Shown in pieces: positions 8,221 through 17,142 of a DNA stretch of 64,000 nucleotides (its first letter is position 1; each line of letters starts with the position of its first letter). The position numbers were made by a program, and so were the translations under genes. This DNA is from Thalassobacillus devorans (GTDB taxonomy: Bacteria; Bacillota; Bacilli; Bacillales; Halobacillaceae), in contig NZ_FXEH01000006.1 of assembly GCF_900176565.1 (NCBI RefSeq), positions 372,001-436,000 on the forward strand, read 5' to 3'. The notes under the pieces are model-generated. The model had not been told where the DNA came from. It did not search any database and saw only the letters and a program-made list of their open reading frames with translations.

Positions 8221-8265
8221 TTCATGATTAATTACTAATAGGCCAAAAACTGATTTAAGATGTAA

Positions 8266-8301
8266 AATAGGAAATCCCAACTTGGGGTTTCCTATTTTTT
8301 A
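8266..8301 (+). terminator. Terminator downstream of the sulfur operon
   Basis: AATAGGAAATCCC and GGGGTTTCCTATT pair around AACTT, followed by a run of T. It lies about 180 bases after the YeeE stop and could serve the operon in either direction. Confidence 0.65.
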
Positions 8302-8782
8302 AAGTCACCTCCCGTAGTTCTAATACTAAATAGAGGGATTATTTGGTGTAAATAAAATGAAGTAAGGCCTAAAAACTTTAAACGAAAACTTGTAGATAAA
8401 TATGTATCTTTTGTTTATTATCATTGATTATACGAGCAATAATATCCCCGAGACGAAATCTTAAGATTTTTTTGGAACAACTTGCATTCACTTCAATCGT
8501 ATTTTAGAAACTCAAATTTTGTTTCCGCTAATCAATCCCCTCTCTAATATCAATATTTTATAAAACCAAGTAAAAAAATACCAAGAGGTCAATTATTCTA
8601 TTTAGAGAAATATTTTAAACAGGTAAAAGCAAAAATTTAAAACAGAGTAATAAAAATCTCTTATATGCTAGTTAATAATCAGAAAATTCTAATAAGACAA
8701 AATTATAAAAAGTTAAGTGCAAGATTTTAAAACAACAGATAGGAAATCTTCGTTAGACTTTTTAAGTGAGGAGGAACTCAAT
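8302..8782. other. AT-rich intergenic region upstream of the molybdenum-hydroxylase cluster
   Basis: About 480 bases without a convincing gene. The sequence is very AT-rich, with a short palindrome AAATCTTAAGATTT followed by T at about 8456-8475. The regulatory sites for the response regulator operon probably lie here, but no operator can be named. Confidence 0.5.
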
Positions 8783-9559
8783 TTGGCTGAAGTGTTGCTT
8801 GTTGATAATGATAAACAGAGTCGGCATGAGTTCTGTCAGATTATTCAAGAAAGCAAGTATAATTTTCTTTCTATCTATGAATCAAGTACAGCTGATCGCG
8901 CTTTATTTCTATTAAAACAAAACAAGCCTAGTTGTATGGTTATTGATTTATCTTTGCCTGATATGGATGGAATTAAATTGGGACGAACTGCTTTGGAAAT
9001 GTATCCAGATTTACCGGTGATCGTAGTGACTCACCTAAAAATGTTTAGTCTCGTACAGGATGCTATCAATGCAGGATTCTCCGCCTATTTGTTGAAAGCG
9101 CTTTCTAAAGCGGATTTAGTTGAAACATTGGAACGGGTGTTGACTCCCGAGCTGAGTAAGCAGATAAACAATATCATGAACAGAGGGCAAGGTGGGATTG
9201 TATCAGATTTAAGTAAACCGATTGAGAGTGCTATTCATATTATTCAGGAGCGTTATAACGAATCACTTACCTTGAAAGATGTTTCCGATCAGGTTTATTT
9301 GAGTCCCTCCTATTTTAGTCGGATGTTCAAAGATGAGACAGGAAAAAGTTTTGTCGAGTATCTCGCTTTTGTCAGGATGCAAAAAGCAAAGACAATGCTC
9401 CGACTGTCATCGCTTCCAATTGAAGTTATTGCTAATAATACGGGATTTACAACTGCAGGATATTTTGCAACAACATTTAAAAAGCATGTGGGAAACACAC
9501 CTAGTGAATACCGTGATCAATTCTATTGGAAAAATGAATCACGAACTATTAAAGCTTGA
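8783..9559 (+). CDS. Response regulator with AraC-type DNA-binding domain
   Basis: The protein has 258 residues. The TTG at 8783 is preferred because GAGGAGG lies 7 bases upstream and the product then starts at the first receiver strand (MAEVLLVDND). The receiver domain (about 1-125) has acidic residues near position 8, phospho-acceptor D55 in CMVIDLSLPD, T83 and K105. The C-terminus (about 160-258) is an AraC/XylS double helix-turn-helix, with YLSPSYFSRMFKDETGKSF and the closing FATTFKKHVGNTPSEYR. No histidine kinase is encoded next to it. It lies 13 bases before the XdhC-like gene, so it is probably the local regulator of the whole catabolic operon, responding to a remote kinase or directly to a ligand. 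Confidence 0.88.
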   Translation: MAEVLLVDNDKQSRHEFCQIIQESKYNFLSIYESSTADRALFLLKQNKPSCMVIDLSLPDMDGIKLGRTALEMYPDLPVIVVTHLKMFSLVQDAINAGFSAYLLKALSKADLVETLERVLTPELSKQINNIMNRGQGGIVSDLSKPIESAIHIIQERYNESLTLKDVSDQVYLSPSYFSRMFKDETGKSFVEYLAFVRMQKAKTMLRLSSLPIEVIANNTGFTTAGYFATTFKKHVGNTPSEYRDQFYWKNESRTIKA

Positions 9560-9572
9560 AGGGAGATAGCTT

Positions 9573-10688
9573 ATGCTTCCGATTTATAAGGAAATGAAAC
9601 GATGTCGTGACCTAATGAAAAAAGGGGTTTTGGGTACTATCATTCGTACGGAAGGATCTACTTACCAAAAAGCTGGAGCAAAATGTTTTATTAGTGAAGA
9701 TGGTTTTATAACTGGACTTGTAAGCGGAGGTTGTGTGGAAGGAGACCTAGGTGAATATGCCAAACATGTTATGGAGACTGGAAACTCCAAAAAAGTATTT
9801 TATGATTTCCGAGATGGAGGAGATGATTTATGGGGATTAGGGCTGGGTTGTAACGGTTCGATTGAAATATATTTAGAGCCGTTTTACCCTATGTCCCCTT
9901 CATCTATTCAAATCGAAGAGTTTTTTTCTCGGGCGTTAAGTAGTTCAATATGCATGATTACTATTATTTCCTCAGATAATCCAATATCAAGTGAAAAGGA
10001 ACGAATAATCATTGAGGAGGAAAACTCAAGCCATAATGAGATAAAAGATGAGCGAATTAAGAATGAGTACAATAAACGTTTAAAGAATAATGAAACAGGT
10101 CTTTATAGACGTGAGGAGTTAGAAGTCTTTTTCGATTTCGTTATCCCTTCTCCTCATGTCATTGTGTTTGGGGCAGGACCAGATGCTGTGCCACTTGTTG
10201 ATGGGGTAAAACGATTGAATTGGAGAGTTTCTGTCATCGATCATCGGCCAGAGTTTGTTAGTGGCTCACATTTTCCTGATGCGGATGAGCTGATTTTGAA
10301 CAAAAGAGGGACCTTACCTGAAATGACATTGAACGAGCACTCGTTCATCGTTATAATGACCCACCATTTTGAACAAGACCAGCAAATACTGAGTGAGCTA
10401 CTGAAAGTGAAGACAGGTTATATCGGGATCTTGGGTCCAAGGAAACGTACGTACCAGCTACTCGAAGGAATATCCAATGCCAAAGACATTTCAGAACAAG
10501 AACTGATTAATTTTTATAGTCCTATAGGGCTTGATATTAGTGCAAAAACACCGGAAGAGATTTCCTATAGCATTGTTACTGAGATGATCAATGTTCACCG
10601 CGGAGGTAATGGTATTTCACTTAAGATGACAAAGGGGCCTTATATATGGGAGCAAAAAAGAGAGGAAGAAGCATCATTGACAACATGA
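9573..10688 (+). CDS. XdhC/CoxI-family molybdenum cofactor insertion protein
   Basis: The protein has 371 residues and binds and protects sulfurated molybdenum cofactor for insertion into xanthine dehydrogenase-family enzymes. The N-terminal XdhC/CoxI domain shows GTIIRTEGSTYQKAGAK and the signature VSGGCVEGDLG. A low-complexity charged linker (about 145-180) joins it to a C-terminal Rossmann domain with VIVFGAGPDAVPLVDG, VIDHRPEFV and a closing LGPRKRT. AAGGGAGATAG precedes the ATG. The gene overlaps the next by 43 bases. It is encoded ahead of the enzyme subunits it should mature, as in many xdh and cox operons. Confidence 0.88.
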   Translation: MLPIYKEMKRCRDLMKKGVLGTIIRTEGSTYQKAGAKCFISEDGFITGLVSGGCVEGDLGEYAKHVMETGNSKKVFYDFRDGGDDLWGLGLGCNGSIEIYLEPFYPMSPSSIQIEEFFSRALSSSICMITIISSDNPISSEKERIIIEEENSSHNEIKDERIKNEYNKRLKNNETGLYRREELEVFFDFVIPSPHVIVFGAGPDAVPLVDGVKRLNWRVSVIDHRPEFVSGSHFPDADELILNKRGTLPEMTLNEHSFIVIMTHHFEQDQQILSELLKVKTGYIGILGPRKRTYQLLEGISNAKDISEQELINFYSPIGLDISAKTPEEISYSIVTEMINVHRGGNGISLKMTKGPYIWEQKREEEASLTT

Positions 10689-11293
10689 AAAAAAGAGAAG
10701 TCTGGGGAATTGTTTTAGCTGCAGGGTTGTCTTCTCGTATGTCCGCTCCAAAGATGCTTCTACCTTTCAAAGGTAAGACATTGATTCGTTCAGTTATTGA
10801 GAAAGCAATCAACTCCTCCTTAGATGAAGTTGTAGTAGTAGTAAACCCGGAAGTAGAGGGTCTGGTCAATGAAGCAAGAATTCCTGGTGTTCGTAAAGTG
10901 GTCTTGAACAGCAGAGCGCATATAGGGTTGTCAACTTCGGTGAAAGCAGGATTGATCGCATTGCCTGAATATGCAGAGGCTGCTTTATTCCTTCTTGGGG
11001 ATCAACCTTATATAACAGAACACGAGATAAATAAAGTAATTGAAAGATATAAAAAGGCGAGGAACTCTTCCATCTTTCAATCAACTTCTTTTGGTGTCAG
11101 GGGACACCCAGTGTTGTTCCATAGAGAGCTATTTGGTGAGTTATTCAGCGTAACCGGCGATGAAGGTGGAAGATCAGTTATTAAAAAATATTATCAGCAA
11201 GTTGAGTTAGTAGAGATGAGCACAAATCACCTTTTTGATATCGATACAAAAGGTGATTATGAAAAAGTGTTGAGTGAGGAGGTTTGTTTATGA
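10646..11293 (+). CDS. MocA-like molybdenum cofactor nucleotidyltransferase
   Basis: The protein has 215 residues and is a MobA/MocA-type nucleotidyltransferase that attaches CMP (or GMP) to molybdopterin. The NTP-binding signature is IVLAAGLSSRMSAPKMLLPF, with the metal-binding LLGDQPYI and a later RGHPVLFHRELF typical of the MocA branch. The start at 10646 has AAAGGGG 8 bases upstream; a second in-frame ATG at 10685 would still leave the whole domain. Xanthine dehydrogenase-family enzymes outside the purine branch use the cytosine dinucleotide cofactor, which fits a cytidylyltransferase. Its stop overlaps the next start (ATGA at 11290). Confidence 0.85.
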   Translation: MGAKKRGRSIIDNMKKREVWGIVLAAGLSSRMSAPKMLLPFKGKTLIRSVIEKAINSSLDEVVVVVNPEVEGLVNEARIPGVRKVVLNSRAHIGLSTSVKAGLIALPEYAEAALFLLGDQPYITEHEINKVIERYKKARNSSIFQSTSFGVRGHPVLFHRELFGELFSVTGDEGGRSVIKKYYQQVELVEMSTNHLFDIDTKGDYEKVLSEEVCL

Positions 11294-13722
11294 CTCAATC
11301 AATAGGGACTCCTGTCAATCGAGTGGAAGATGATCGCTTATTAACCGGTCAGGGGAAGTACATGGATGATATTGGAACACCACCCAATACCGCTCAGGCT
11401 GCTATTTTGAGAAGTACGTATCCTCATGCGGATATTATTTCAATCGACACATCAGAAGCTGAAAAGGTAACTGGTGTGAAAGCAGTCATCACGGGTGAGC
11501 AAATTAAACAGTATATGAAACCTTTTAGTGTGGGTGTAAGTGCTCCTGTTAAATATTACCCGGTTGCTGTTGATAAGGTTCGTTATGTTGGAGAACCTGT
11601 AGCAGTAGTATTAGCTAAAAATCGATATATTGCTGAAGATGCGCTGGATAAAATTAAAGTGAAATATGAAGCACTCAAGCCGATTGTCGACATAGAGCAG
11701 TCCTTGGAATCTGATGCTCCGTTACTCCATGAAAATGTGGGTTCCAACATAGCGAATCATCGGACTTTCGATTACGGGGAGGTCAATCAGGCGTTCGAGC
11801 AAGCTGACCATGTAATCAAGCATAAATACCACTTCCCAAAATACTCTGCAATACCTGTAGAGACATATGGAATCCTAGCAAGCTATGAAAATAGCGAAGA
11901 CTGTTATACCATCCATGCAAATTTTCACGGGCCATTTGTTATTCAGGCGGTAATGGCACAAGCATTAGGTATCCCTGGTAACAAACTAAGAATTGTAGTC
12001 CCTAAAGATATCGGGGGGAGTTATGGAATAAAAGCAGGGGCATTTCCATACATGGTTCTGTTAGCCATCACCAGTCGTATTGCTGGCTGTTCAGTAAAGT
12101 GGATTGAAGATCGGCAAGAGCATTTATCAGCAAGCTCCAGTGGGACAGACCGAGTCACTTATATAGAGGCTGCTGTAAAGAAAAGTGGCAAGGTAACGGG
12201 CTTAAGGATGAAAATGATTGACAATGTTGGTGCATATATACGAGCTCCTGAGCCTGCTTGTTTATACAGGACGCATGCTAATTCTACTGGAGCTTATGAT
12301 ATTCCAAACCTCCATATTGAAGCAATTGCAACCATGACTAATAAGTTGCCGACAGGACTTATAAGAGGATATGGCGGTCAAGAGCTTTATTTTCCATTAG
12401 AAAGACTGATGCAGCGAGTTGCAAAGGAACTTGTTATGGACCCTGCAGATGTCATAAGAGAAAACATAATCAAGAAGCATCAGTTTCCTTATAAGACTGC
12501 CTCCGGAGGTATATATGATAGCGGGGATTATGAAAAGGGATTTGAGCTCGCGATTGAAACCGGCAAATATACAGAGTTTAGAAGAAAGCAGCAAGAGGCA
12601 AGAAAGAAAGGGAAAATTTTCGGTGTAGGACTTGCGAATATCGTGGAGCCTTCAGGTTCAAACATGGGATACATCACGGTGGCTTTAACACCGGAGGAAA
12701 GAGCTTCTTCCCTCCCTAAATCCGGGTGTGCTGAAGCGGCAACCGTATCTATGGATCCGACGGGTAGCGTCAATGTGAGAATCAGCACTACACCATCCGG
12801 TCAAGGTCATGAAACTGTTGCAGCCCAAATCATAGCTGATGTACTTGGTATCCCTATGGATAAAGTCAATGTAGTGGCGGAATTGGATACTTCAACAAGC
12901 GCCTGGTCGATTGCATCAGGAAGTTATTCCAGTAGATTCGCATCCTTAGGATCCAGTGCAGTATTTTATGCAGCCCACAAGGTGAAATCTAAACTTTTTA
13001 AAATAGCGGCCCATCAGCTGCAGGTGGAAGCTAGTGATTTGGAATTAAAAGCAGGAAGTATTTTTGTCAAAGACAATCCGGAACAGAAGTACTCATTAAA
13101 ACGTGCTGTCGGTACAGCACATTGGAACCCTCTGGCTCTGCCGGAAGGAATGGAACCAGGTATCTATGAAACTTATTATTATACAGCCAAAAATACTGAA
13201 CCGCCTGATGAACAGGATTTAATCAATTCTTCAGTGACCTATGGATTTGTCTCTGACCTGGTAACGGTAGAAATTGACCCGGAAACAGCAAATGTAGAGA
13301 TTATTGATTATGTGACCATCCATGATGCAGGGAAATTATTAAACCCTAAAATTGTAGATGGACAAATATTCGGCGGGCTTGCTCATGGGCTGGGTGGCGC
13401 CTTGTATGAAGAATTAGCATATGACTCAAAAGGGCAATTTTTAACTGGATCTTTTATGGATTACCTTTGCCCTACTGCCCCAGAAATGCCAAAAGTAACG
13501 ATAAAGCACATGGAGACTCCTTCACCGATTACTCCACTTGGAGCCAAAGGGCTTGGGGAAGGCAATACGATGAGTGCTCCTGTAGCTGTTGCCAATGCCG
13601 TTAGTGACGCATTGTCCCCTTATAATATTGAAATTGACACACTTCCTTTAAGTCCAAATTATATATGGAGACTTTTAGCAAAGTCAGATATCTATCAAAA
13701 ACACAAAGAGGTGAATGCATGA
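11290..13722 (+). CDS. Molybdopterin-binding large subunit, xanthine dehydrogenase family
   Basis: The protein has 810 residues and is the catalytic subunit of a three-part molybdenum hydroxylase. It starts with the family opening GTPVNRVEDDRLLTGQGKY and has the central GGSYGIKAG molybdopterin region. The substrate loop reads IRGYGGQE (residues 358-365), not the AYRCSFR loop of CO dehydrogenase, so it is not a true CODH. The catalytic glutamate is E757 in KGLGEGN. The ATG at 11290 follows GAGGAGG and overlaps the previous stop. With the CoA ligase and crotonase-fold enzyme downstream, the substrate is probably an acyl-CoA; 2-furoyl-CoA dehydrogenase (HmfA) is the best candidate. Carboxylates such as nicotinate are alternatives. 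Confidence 0.88.
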   Translation: MTQSIGTPVNRVEDDRLLTGQGKYMDDIGTPPNTAQAAILRSTYPHADIISIDTSEAEKVTGVKAVITGEQIKQYMKPFSVGVSAPVKYYPVAVDKVRYVGEPVAVVLAKNRYIAEDALDKIKVKYEALKPIVDIEQSLESDAPLLHENVGSNIANHRTFDYGEVNQAFEQADHVIKHKYHFPKYSAIPVETYGILASYENSEDCYTIHANFHGPFVIQAVMAQALGIPGNKLRIVVPKDIGGSYGIKAGAFPYMVLLAITSRIAGCSVKWIEDRQEHLSASSSGTDRVTYIEAAVKKSGKVTGLRMKMIDNVGAYIRAPEPACLYRTHANSTGAYDIPNLHIEAIATMTNKLPTGLIRGYGGQELYFPLERLMQRVAKELVMDPADVIRENIIKKHQFPYKTASGGIYDSGDYEKGFELAIETGKYTEFRRKQQEARKKGKIFGVGLANIVEPSGSNMGYITVALTPEERASSLPKSGCAEAATVSMDPTGSVNVRISTTPSGQGHETVAAQIIADVLGIPMDKVNVVAELDTSTSAWSIASGSYSSRFASLGSSAVFYAAHKVKSKLFKIAAHQLQVEASDLELKAGSIFVKDNPEQKYSLKRAVGTAHWNPLALPEGMEPGIYETYYYTAKNTEPPDEQDLINSSVTYGFVSDLVTVEIDPETANVEIIDYVTIHDAGKLLNPKIVDGQIFGGLAHGLGGALYEELAYDSKGQFLTGSFMDYLCPTAPEMPKVTIKHMETPSPITPLGAKGLGEGNTMSAPVAVANAVSDALSPYNIEIDTLPLSPNYIWRLLAKSDIYQKHKEVNA

Positions 13723-14177
13723 TGGAAGGAAAAGGAAAAATGAGTTTGAATGCTGGGATTGAAAGGTCATGGGAAGTATTAATGGATTCAAATGTACTTG
13801 AGAAATGCATTATGGGTTGTGAAAAGCTGGAGCAGATTGAAGAAAATAAATATGAAGCAGAGCTGGCAATGGGGATTGCTGCAGTTAAAGGGAGATATTC
13901 CTCCACTATAGAGCTGGCAGAGTTAGACAAGCCTAAGCACTACAAGTTGATCGTAAAAGGGGAAGGAGGTCCTGGTACAGTAGAAGCCGTGGGTAACATT
14001 GACTTAATAGCCGAGGATGAGACCGAAACTACACTTAAGTATACTTACGATGCAGAAGTTGGTGGGAAAGTGGCCATGATAGGTCAGCGGATGCTCGGCG
14101 GTGTTGCAAAAATGATTATTCAGGACTTCTTTAAGAAATTAAAAAAAGAACTGGAAAACACAAAGCAGCATACTTGA
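13719..14177 (+). CDS. CoxG-like SRPBCC protein
   Basis: The protein has 152 residues with the START/SRPBCC fold of CO dehydrogenase subunit G: it opens with a GIERSWEVLMDSNVLEKCIMG helix-grip region and continues LAMGIAAVKGRYSSTIEL and YDAEVGGKVAMIGQRMLGG. CoxG-like proteins accompany molybdenum hydroxylases as assembly or membrane-recruitment factors, not as catalytic subunits. Two start codons are adjacent (13719 and 13722), both after AAAGAGGTGA; the first overlaps the large-subunit stop as ATGA. It lacks the long C-terminal membrane anchor seen in some CoxG proteins. Confidence 0.82.
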   Translation: MMEGKGKMSLNAGIERSWEVLMDSNVLEKCIMGCEKLEQIEENKYEAELAMGIAAVKGRYSSTIELAELDKPKHYKLIVKGEGGPGTVEAVGNIDLIAEDETETTLKYTYDAEVGGKVAMIGQRMLGGVAKMIIQDFFKKLKKELENTKQHT

Positions 14178-14196
14178 ATGGAAAGGAGGTTGAGTG

Positions 14197-15066
14197 ATGA
14201 AACCAGCCAAATTCGATTATCACCGGCCAGATAACCTTCCTGATGCACTAAGACTTTTAGATGAAGCTGGATTTGACGGAAAGATAATAGCTGGTGGACA
14301 AAGTCTCGTCCCAATAATGAATATGCGCTTGGCAACTCCCGAGTGTCTGATCGATATCAACGGATTAACTGATCTTGACTTCATTGAGTGCAAAGACCAT
14401 GTAGTCAAAATAGGTGCTATGACACGACAAAGCCAGGTAGAGGATTCTGAAGTAGTAGGACAGAATATTCCTTTACTAAAAGAAGCAGTCCCATTTATTG
14501 GACATGTGCAAACAAGGAACAGAGGCACAATTGGTGGGAGTATCGTCCATGCTGACCCGAGTGCAGAACTCCCACTTGTACTGATGACACTTGGTGGGAA
14601 AGTAAAGATTTCTTCGGGAGATGAAGAACGAATAGTTGATGCAGAAGATTTTTTTATAACCTACCTTACTACTGATTTAATGCCAACAGAGATACTAACT
14701 GAAATCCATATTCCTGTCTGGGAAGGGCAAACAGGCCATTCATTTATGGAGGTTGCTCGTCGACATGGGGATTTTGCGCTGGTGGCTGCTTCGTGTCAGA
14801 TGGCCGTTGACGAGGTTGGCAGGATTGGAAACGTACGTTTAGCTTTGGGTGGTGTAGAAGCTATTCCATTTCTAATAGAAGATGCCCAAACAGTGCTCTG
14901 CGGAGAGCAGTTGACGGAGGGACTAATCGAACAACTAGCAGAAATAGTAGGGGAGAGTGTGGAGCCCGAATCAGACCTTCATGCCTCTGAAGAGTATCGA
15001 CGGCATCTAGCTAAAGTGCTGACTTCGCGTACGTTACGTCAGGCATATGAAAGAGCGAGAGGGTGA
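14197..15066 (+). CDS. FAD-binding medium subunit of the molybdenum hydroxylase
   Basis: The protein has 289 residues. It binds FAD and passes electrons from the iron-sulfur subunit to the acceptor. The FAD motifs of the family are clear: AGGQSLVPIMNMRLA near residue 30 and TRNRGTIGGSIVHADPSAEL near 105. There is no inserted cysteine cluster, so the extra 4Fe-4S centre of 4-hydroxybenzoyl-CoA reductases is absent. This argues for an oxidative dehydrogenase. The ATG at 14197 has a near-perfect AAAGGAGGT site, which makes it preferable to the GTG at 14194. The end overlaps the next frame by four bases. Confidence 0.88.
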   Translation: MKPAKFDYHRPDNLPDALRLLDEAGFDGKIIAGGQSLVPIMNMRLATPECLIDINGLTDLDFIECKDHVVKIGAMTRQSQVEDSEVVGQNIPLLKEAVPFIGHVQTRNRGTIGGSIVHADPSAELPLVLMTLGGKVKISSGDEERIVDAEDFFITYLTTDLMPTEILTEIHIPVWEGQTGHSFMEVARRHGDFALVAASCQMAVDEVGRIGNVRLALGGVEAIPFLIEDAQTVLCGEQLTEGLIEQLAEIVGESVEPESDLHASEEYRRHLAKVLTSRTLRQAYERARG

Positions 15067-15566
15067 TAAATTTGGCGATGCAGGAAATCGAGGTCACTAT
15101 CAATGGCACCAGATATGAGGAAATGGTGGAGCCTAGAATGCTCTTAAGTGACTTTTTGAGAGAGGTATGCGGACTTACTGGTACGCATGTCGGCTGCGAA
15201 CATGGGGTGTGTGGAGCTTGCACGGTCGTATTAGATGATGCTGCAGTTAGAAGTTGCTTAATCTTCGCGGTGCAGGCAGACGACAGGAGTATACTTACGG
15301 TAGAAGGGCTCGCACAAAATGGAGAATTAACGACTCTGCAGAAAAACTTCAAGGAAAATCATGGACTACAATGTGGTTTTTGCACCTCAGGGATACTCAT
15401 GGCAGCCACTGACTTTATTGAAAAAAAACCAGAAGCAGACAGTCAGGAAATTAAAGAAATGCTGTCAGGACATTTATGCAGGTGTACAGGCTACGATGGC
15501 ATAGTAAAAGCTGTAGAGAAGACTATTGAAGAAAACAAAAATTCCGTAAAGGAGTTGAACACATGA
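15063..15566 (+). CDS. 2Fe-2S small subunit of the molybdenum hydroxylase
   Basis: The protein has up to 167 residues. It has a plant-type ferredoxin domain with C45, C50, C53 and C65 (GCEHGVCGACTVV) and a second four-helix domain with C104, C107, C139 and C141 (CGFCTSG and LCRCTGY). This is the standard two-cluster subunit of the xanthine dehydrogenase family. GTG 15063, TTG 15072 and ATG 15078 are all possible starts; GAGAGGG just upstream fits the first two best. It overlaps the FAD subunit and, at its end, the CoA ligase gene (ATGA), so the stoichiometry is likely set by translational coupling. Confidence 0.9.
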   Translation: MINLAMQEIEVTINGTRYEEMVEPRMLLSDFLREVCGLTGTHVGCEHGVCGACTVVLDDAAVRSCLIFAVQADDRSILTVEGLAQNGELTTLQKNFKENHGLQCGFCTSGILMAATDFIEKKPEADSQEIKEMLSGHLCRCTGYDGIVKAVEKTIEENKNSVKELNT

Positions 15567-17119
15567 ATATTGCAAAGTTACTAGAGTTTGCAGTAGAAAG
15601 ACACCCAAATAAGACTGCGGTTGTACAAGGGGATATTCGCTTGACCTATTCCCAGTTGGATTCTAAGGTGTCTCAAGTGGCTGCCTCTCTGCAACGGATA
15701 GGGGTCAAGCAACAAGACCGGGTAGTCGTTATATTAAAAAACCGGTTGGAAAATGTACTTACTTATTGGGCTTTGCAGAGGCTTGGTGCTATTTATACGC
15801 CTATTAACTTTCGATTATCGGCCAAGGAAGTCGAGTATTGCGTGAACGATGCGGAAGCGTCCGCAATCGTCTATGAAAATGTCAGTCAGGAAGCTGTCCT
15901 GAATGCAGACTTTAAAGAGCGGCCTATTCTGATAGGCGTACATGACGTAGAAGGGGCAGATATTTATTTCAAAGAGTTAGTAGAAAGGAGTCCAGTAAGC
16001 TACAAACAACCAACCGTTCAGGATGATGACATAGCCCTTATGCTTTATACCTCAGGAACGACCGGCAAGCCGAAGGGAGTTCCGAGAAGTAATAAAAATG
16101 AATATGCGTCTGCTACAGCCCACATTATACAAAACCATTATACAGTAGGTGAAAGTACCCTTGGAACGATGCCTCTTTATCACACGATGGGGATGAGATC
16201 ACTGTTATCAATCGCCTTTGTCAATGGTAAGTATGTGATACTTCCCGATTTTGATGCTAACGATGCGCTTGAATTGTTAAGTGAGGAACAACTTACTTGC
16301 TTATATTTAGTTCCAACACTTTATCATGATATGTTGAACCAGCCACATTTTGAGGAATACGATCTCACTTCTTTGAAAAAATTAGGATACGCAGGGGCGT
16401 CCATGACCACTGCCTTGACAGAAAAATGTGTGAAATACTTTAAACCTGAAGTTTTCGTCAATCATTATGGAAGCACAGAAGTGTACACATTCACAATTAA
16501 TCCAAATGTAAGAGAGAAGCCTGGATGCGCTGGTAAGCCTGGGTTCCATCAAAATATCCGTATAGTGAATGCTGATCCAAATGGGGGCGCCAGTCACAAG
16601 GATGTAGTGAACAAGGAAGAGGTTGGGGAGATTATTGCGAGCCTGGATTCCAGTGAAGCTTTCAAAGGGTATTGGAATCGGCCGGATGCTACAAAAAAAT
16701 CGATTCGAGATGGTTGGTATTTTACTGGTGATTTAGGATATATAGATGCAGATGGAGATTTGCACGTAGTAGGTAGAGTAGATGATATGATCATCTCCGG
16801 TGGAGAAAATATTCATCCATTAGAAGTAGAAGATATTTTAGCGAAACACCCTAAGGTGTCAGAAGTTGCTATCGTCGGAGAAGAGGATAATCGTTGGGGG
16901 CAGATCGTAACTGCTTATGTAGTACCATCCGATTCATCACTTACTATTCAGGGGTTGGATGAGTACTGTAAAAACCACCCGAAGTTATCTAATTTCAAGC
17001 GACCTAGAAACTATATTTTCATTAAGGAAATACCGAAAAGTCCAGTAGGAAAGATCCTTCGCAGAAAATTACGTGAAGGGGAATTTGAATTATTTAGTGA
17101 TGAGCAGGTAGTCCAGTAA
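15563..17119 (+). CDS. AMP-dependent acyl-CoA synthetase (candidate 2-furoyl-CoA ligase)
   Basis: The protein has 518 residues of the ANL superfamily. It activates a carboxylic acid with ATP and CoA in the cytoplasm. The P-loop is YTSGTTGKPKGVP (from about residue 162), the A5 region has NHYGSTE, and the C-terminal hinge and catalytic lysine region reads GWYFTGDLGYID, GRVDDMIISGGENIHP and SPVGKILRRKLRE. Its start overlaps the ferredoxin subunit stop. Because activation sits next to a hydroxylase and a crotonase-fold enzyme, the operon most likely works on CoA-bound intermediates, as in furoate degradation (HmfD). A benzoate or other aryl-CoA ligase cannot be excluded from sequence alone. Confidence 0.85.
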   Translation: MNIAKLLEFAVERHPNKTAVVQGDIRLTYSQLDSKVSQVAASLQRIGVKQQDRVVVILKNRLENVLTYWALQRLGAIYTPINFRLSAKEVEYCVNDAEASAIVYENVSQEAVLNADFKERPILIGVHDVEGADIYFKELVERSPVSYKQPTVQDDDIALMLYTSGTTGKPKGVPRSNKNEYASATAHIIQNHYTVGESTLGTMPLYHTMGMRSLLSIAFVNGKYVILPDFDANDALELLSEEQLTCLYLVPTLYHDMLNQPHFEEYDLTSLKKLGYAGASMTTALTEKCVKYFKPEVFVNHYGSTEVYTFTINPNVREKPGCAGKPGFHQNIRIVNADPNGGASHKDVVNKEEVGEIIASLDSSEAFKGYWNRPDATKKSIRDGWYFTGDLGYIDADGDLHVVGRVDDMIISGGENIHPLEVEDILAKHPKVSEVAIVGEEDNRWGQIVTAYVVPSDSSLTIQGLDEYCKNHPKLSNFKRPRNYIFIKEIPKSPVGKILRRKLREGEFELFSDEQVVQ

Positions 17120-17142
17120 GAAAATAGAAGGGAGAAATAAAT

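Noticed and set aside
14197-15066. 4-Hydroxybenzoyl-CoA reductase beta subunit
   Set aside because: The FAD subunit is only 289 residues and has no inserted cysteine cluster for a 4Fe-4S centre.
11290-15566. True CO dehydrogenase (CoxMSL)
   Set aside because: The CoxG-like and subunit layout fit, but the large-subunit loop is IRGYGGQE and not AYRCSFR, and a CoA ligase and crotonase-fold gene follow.
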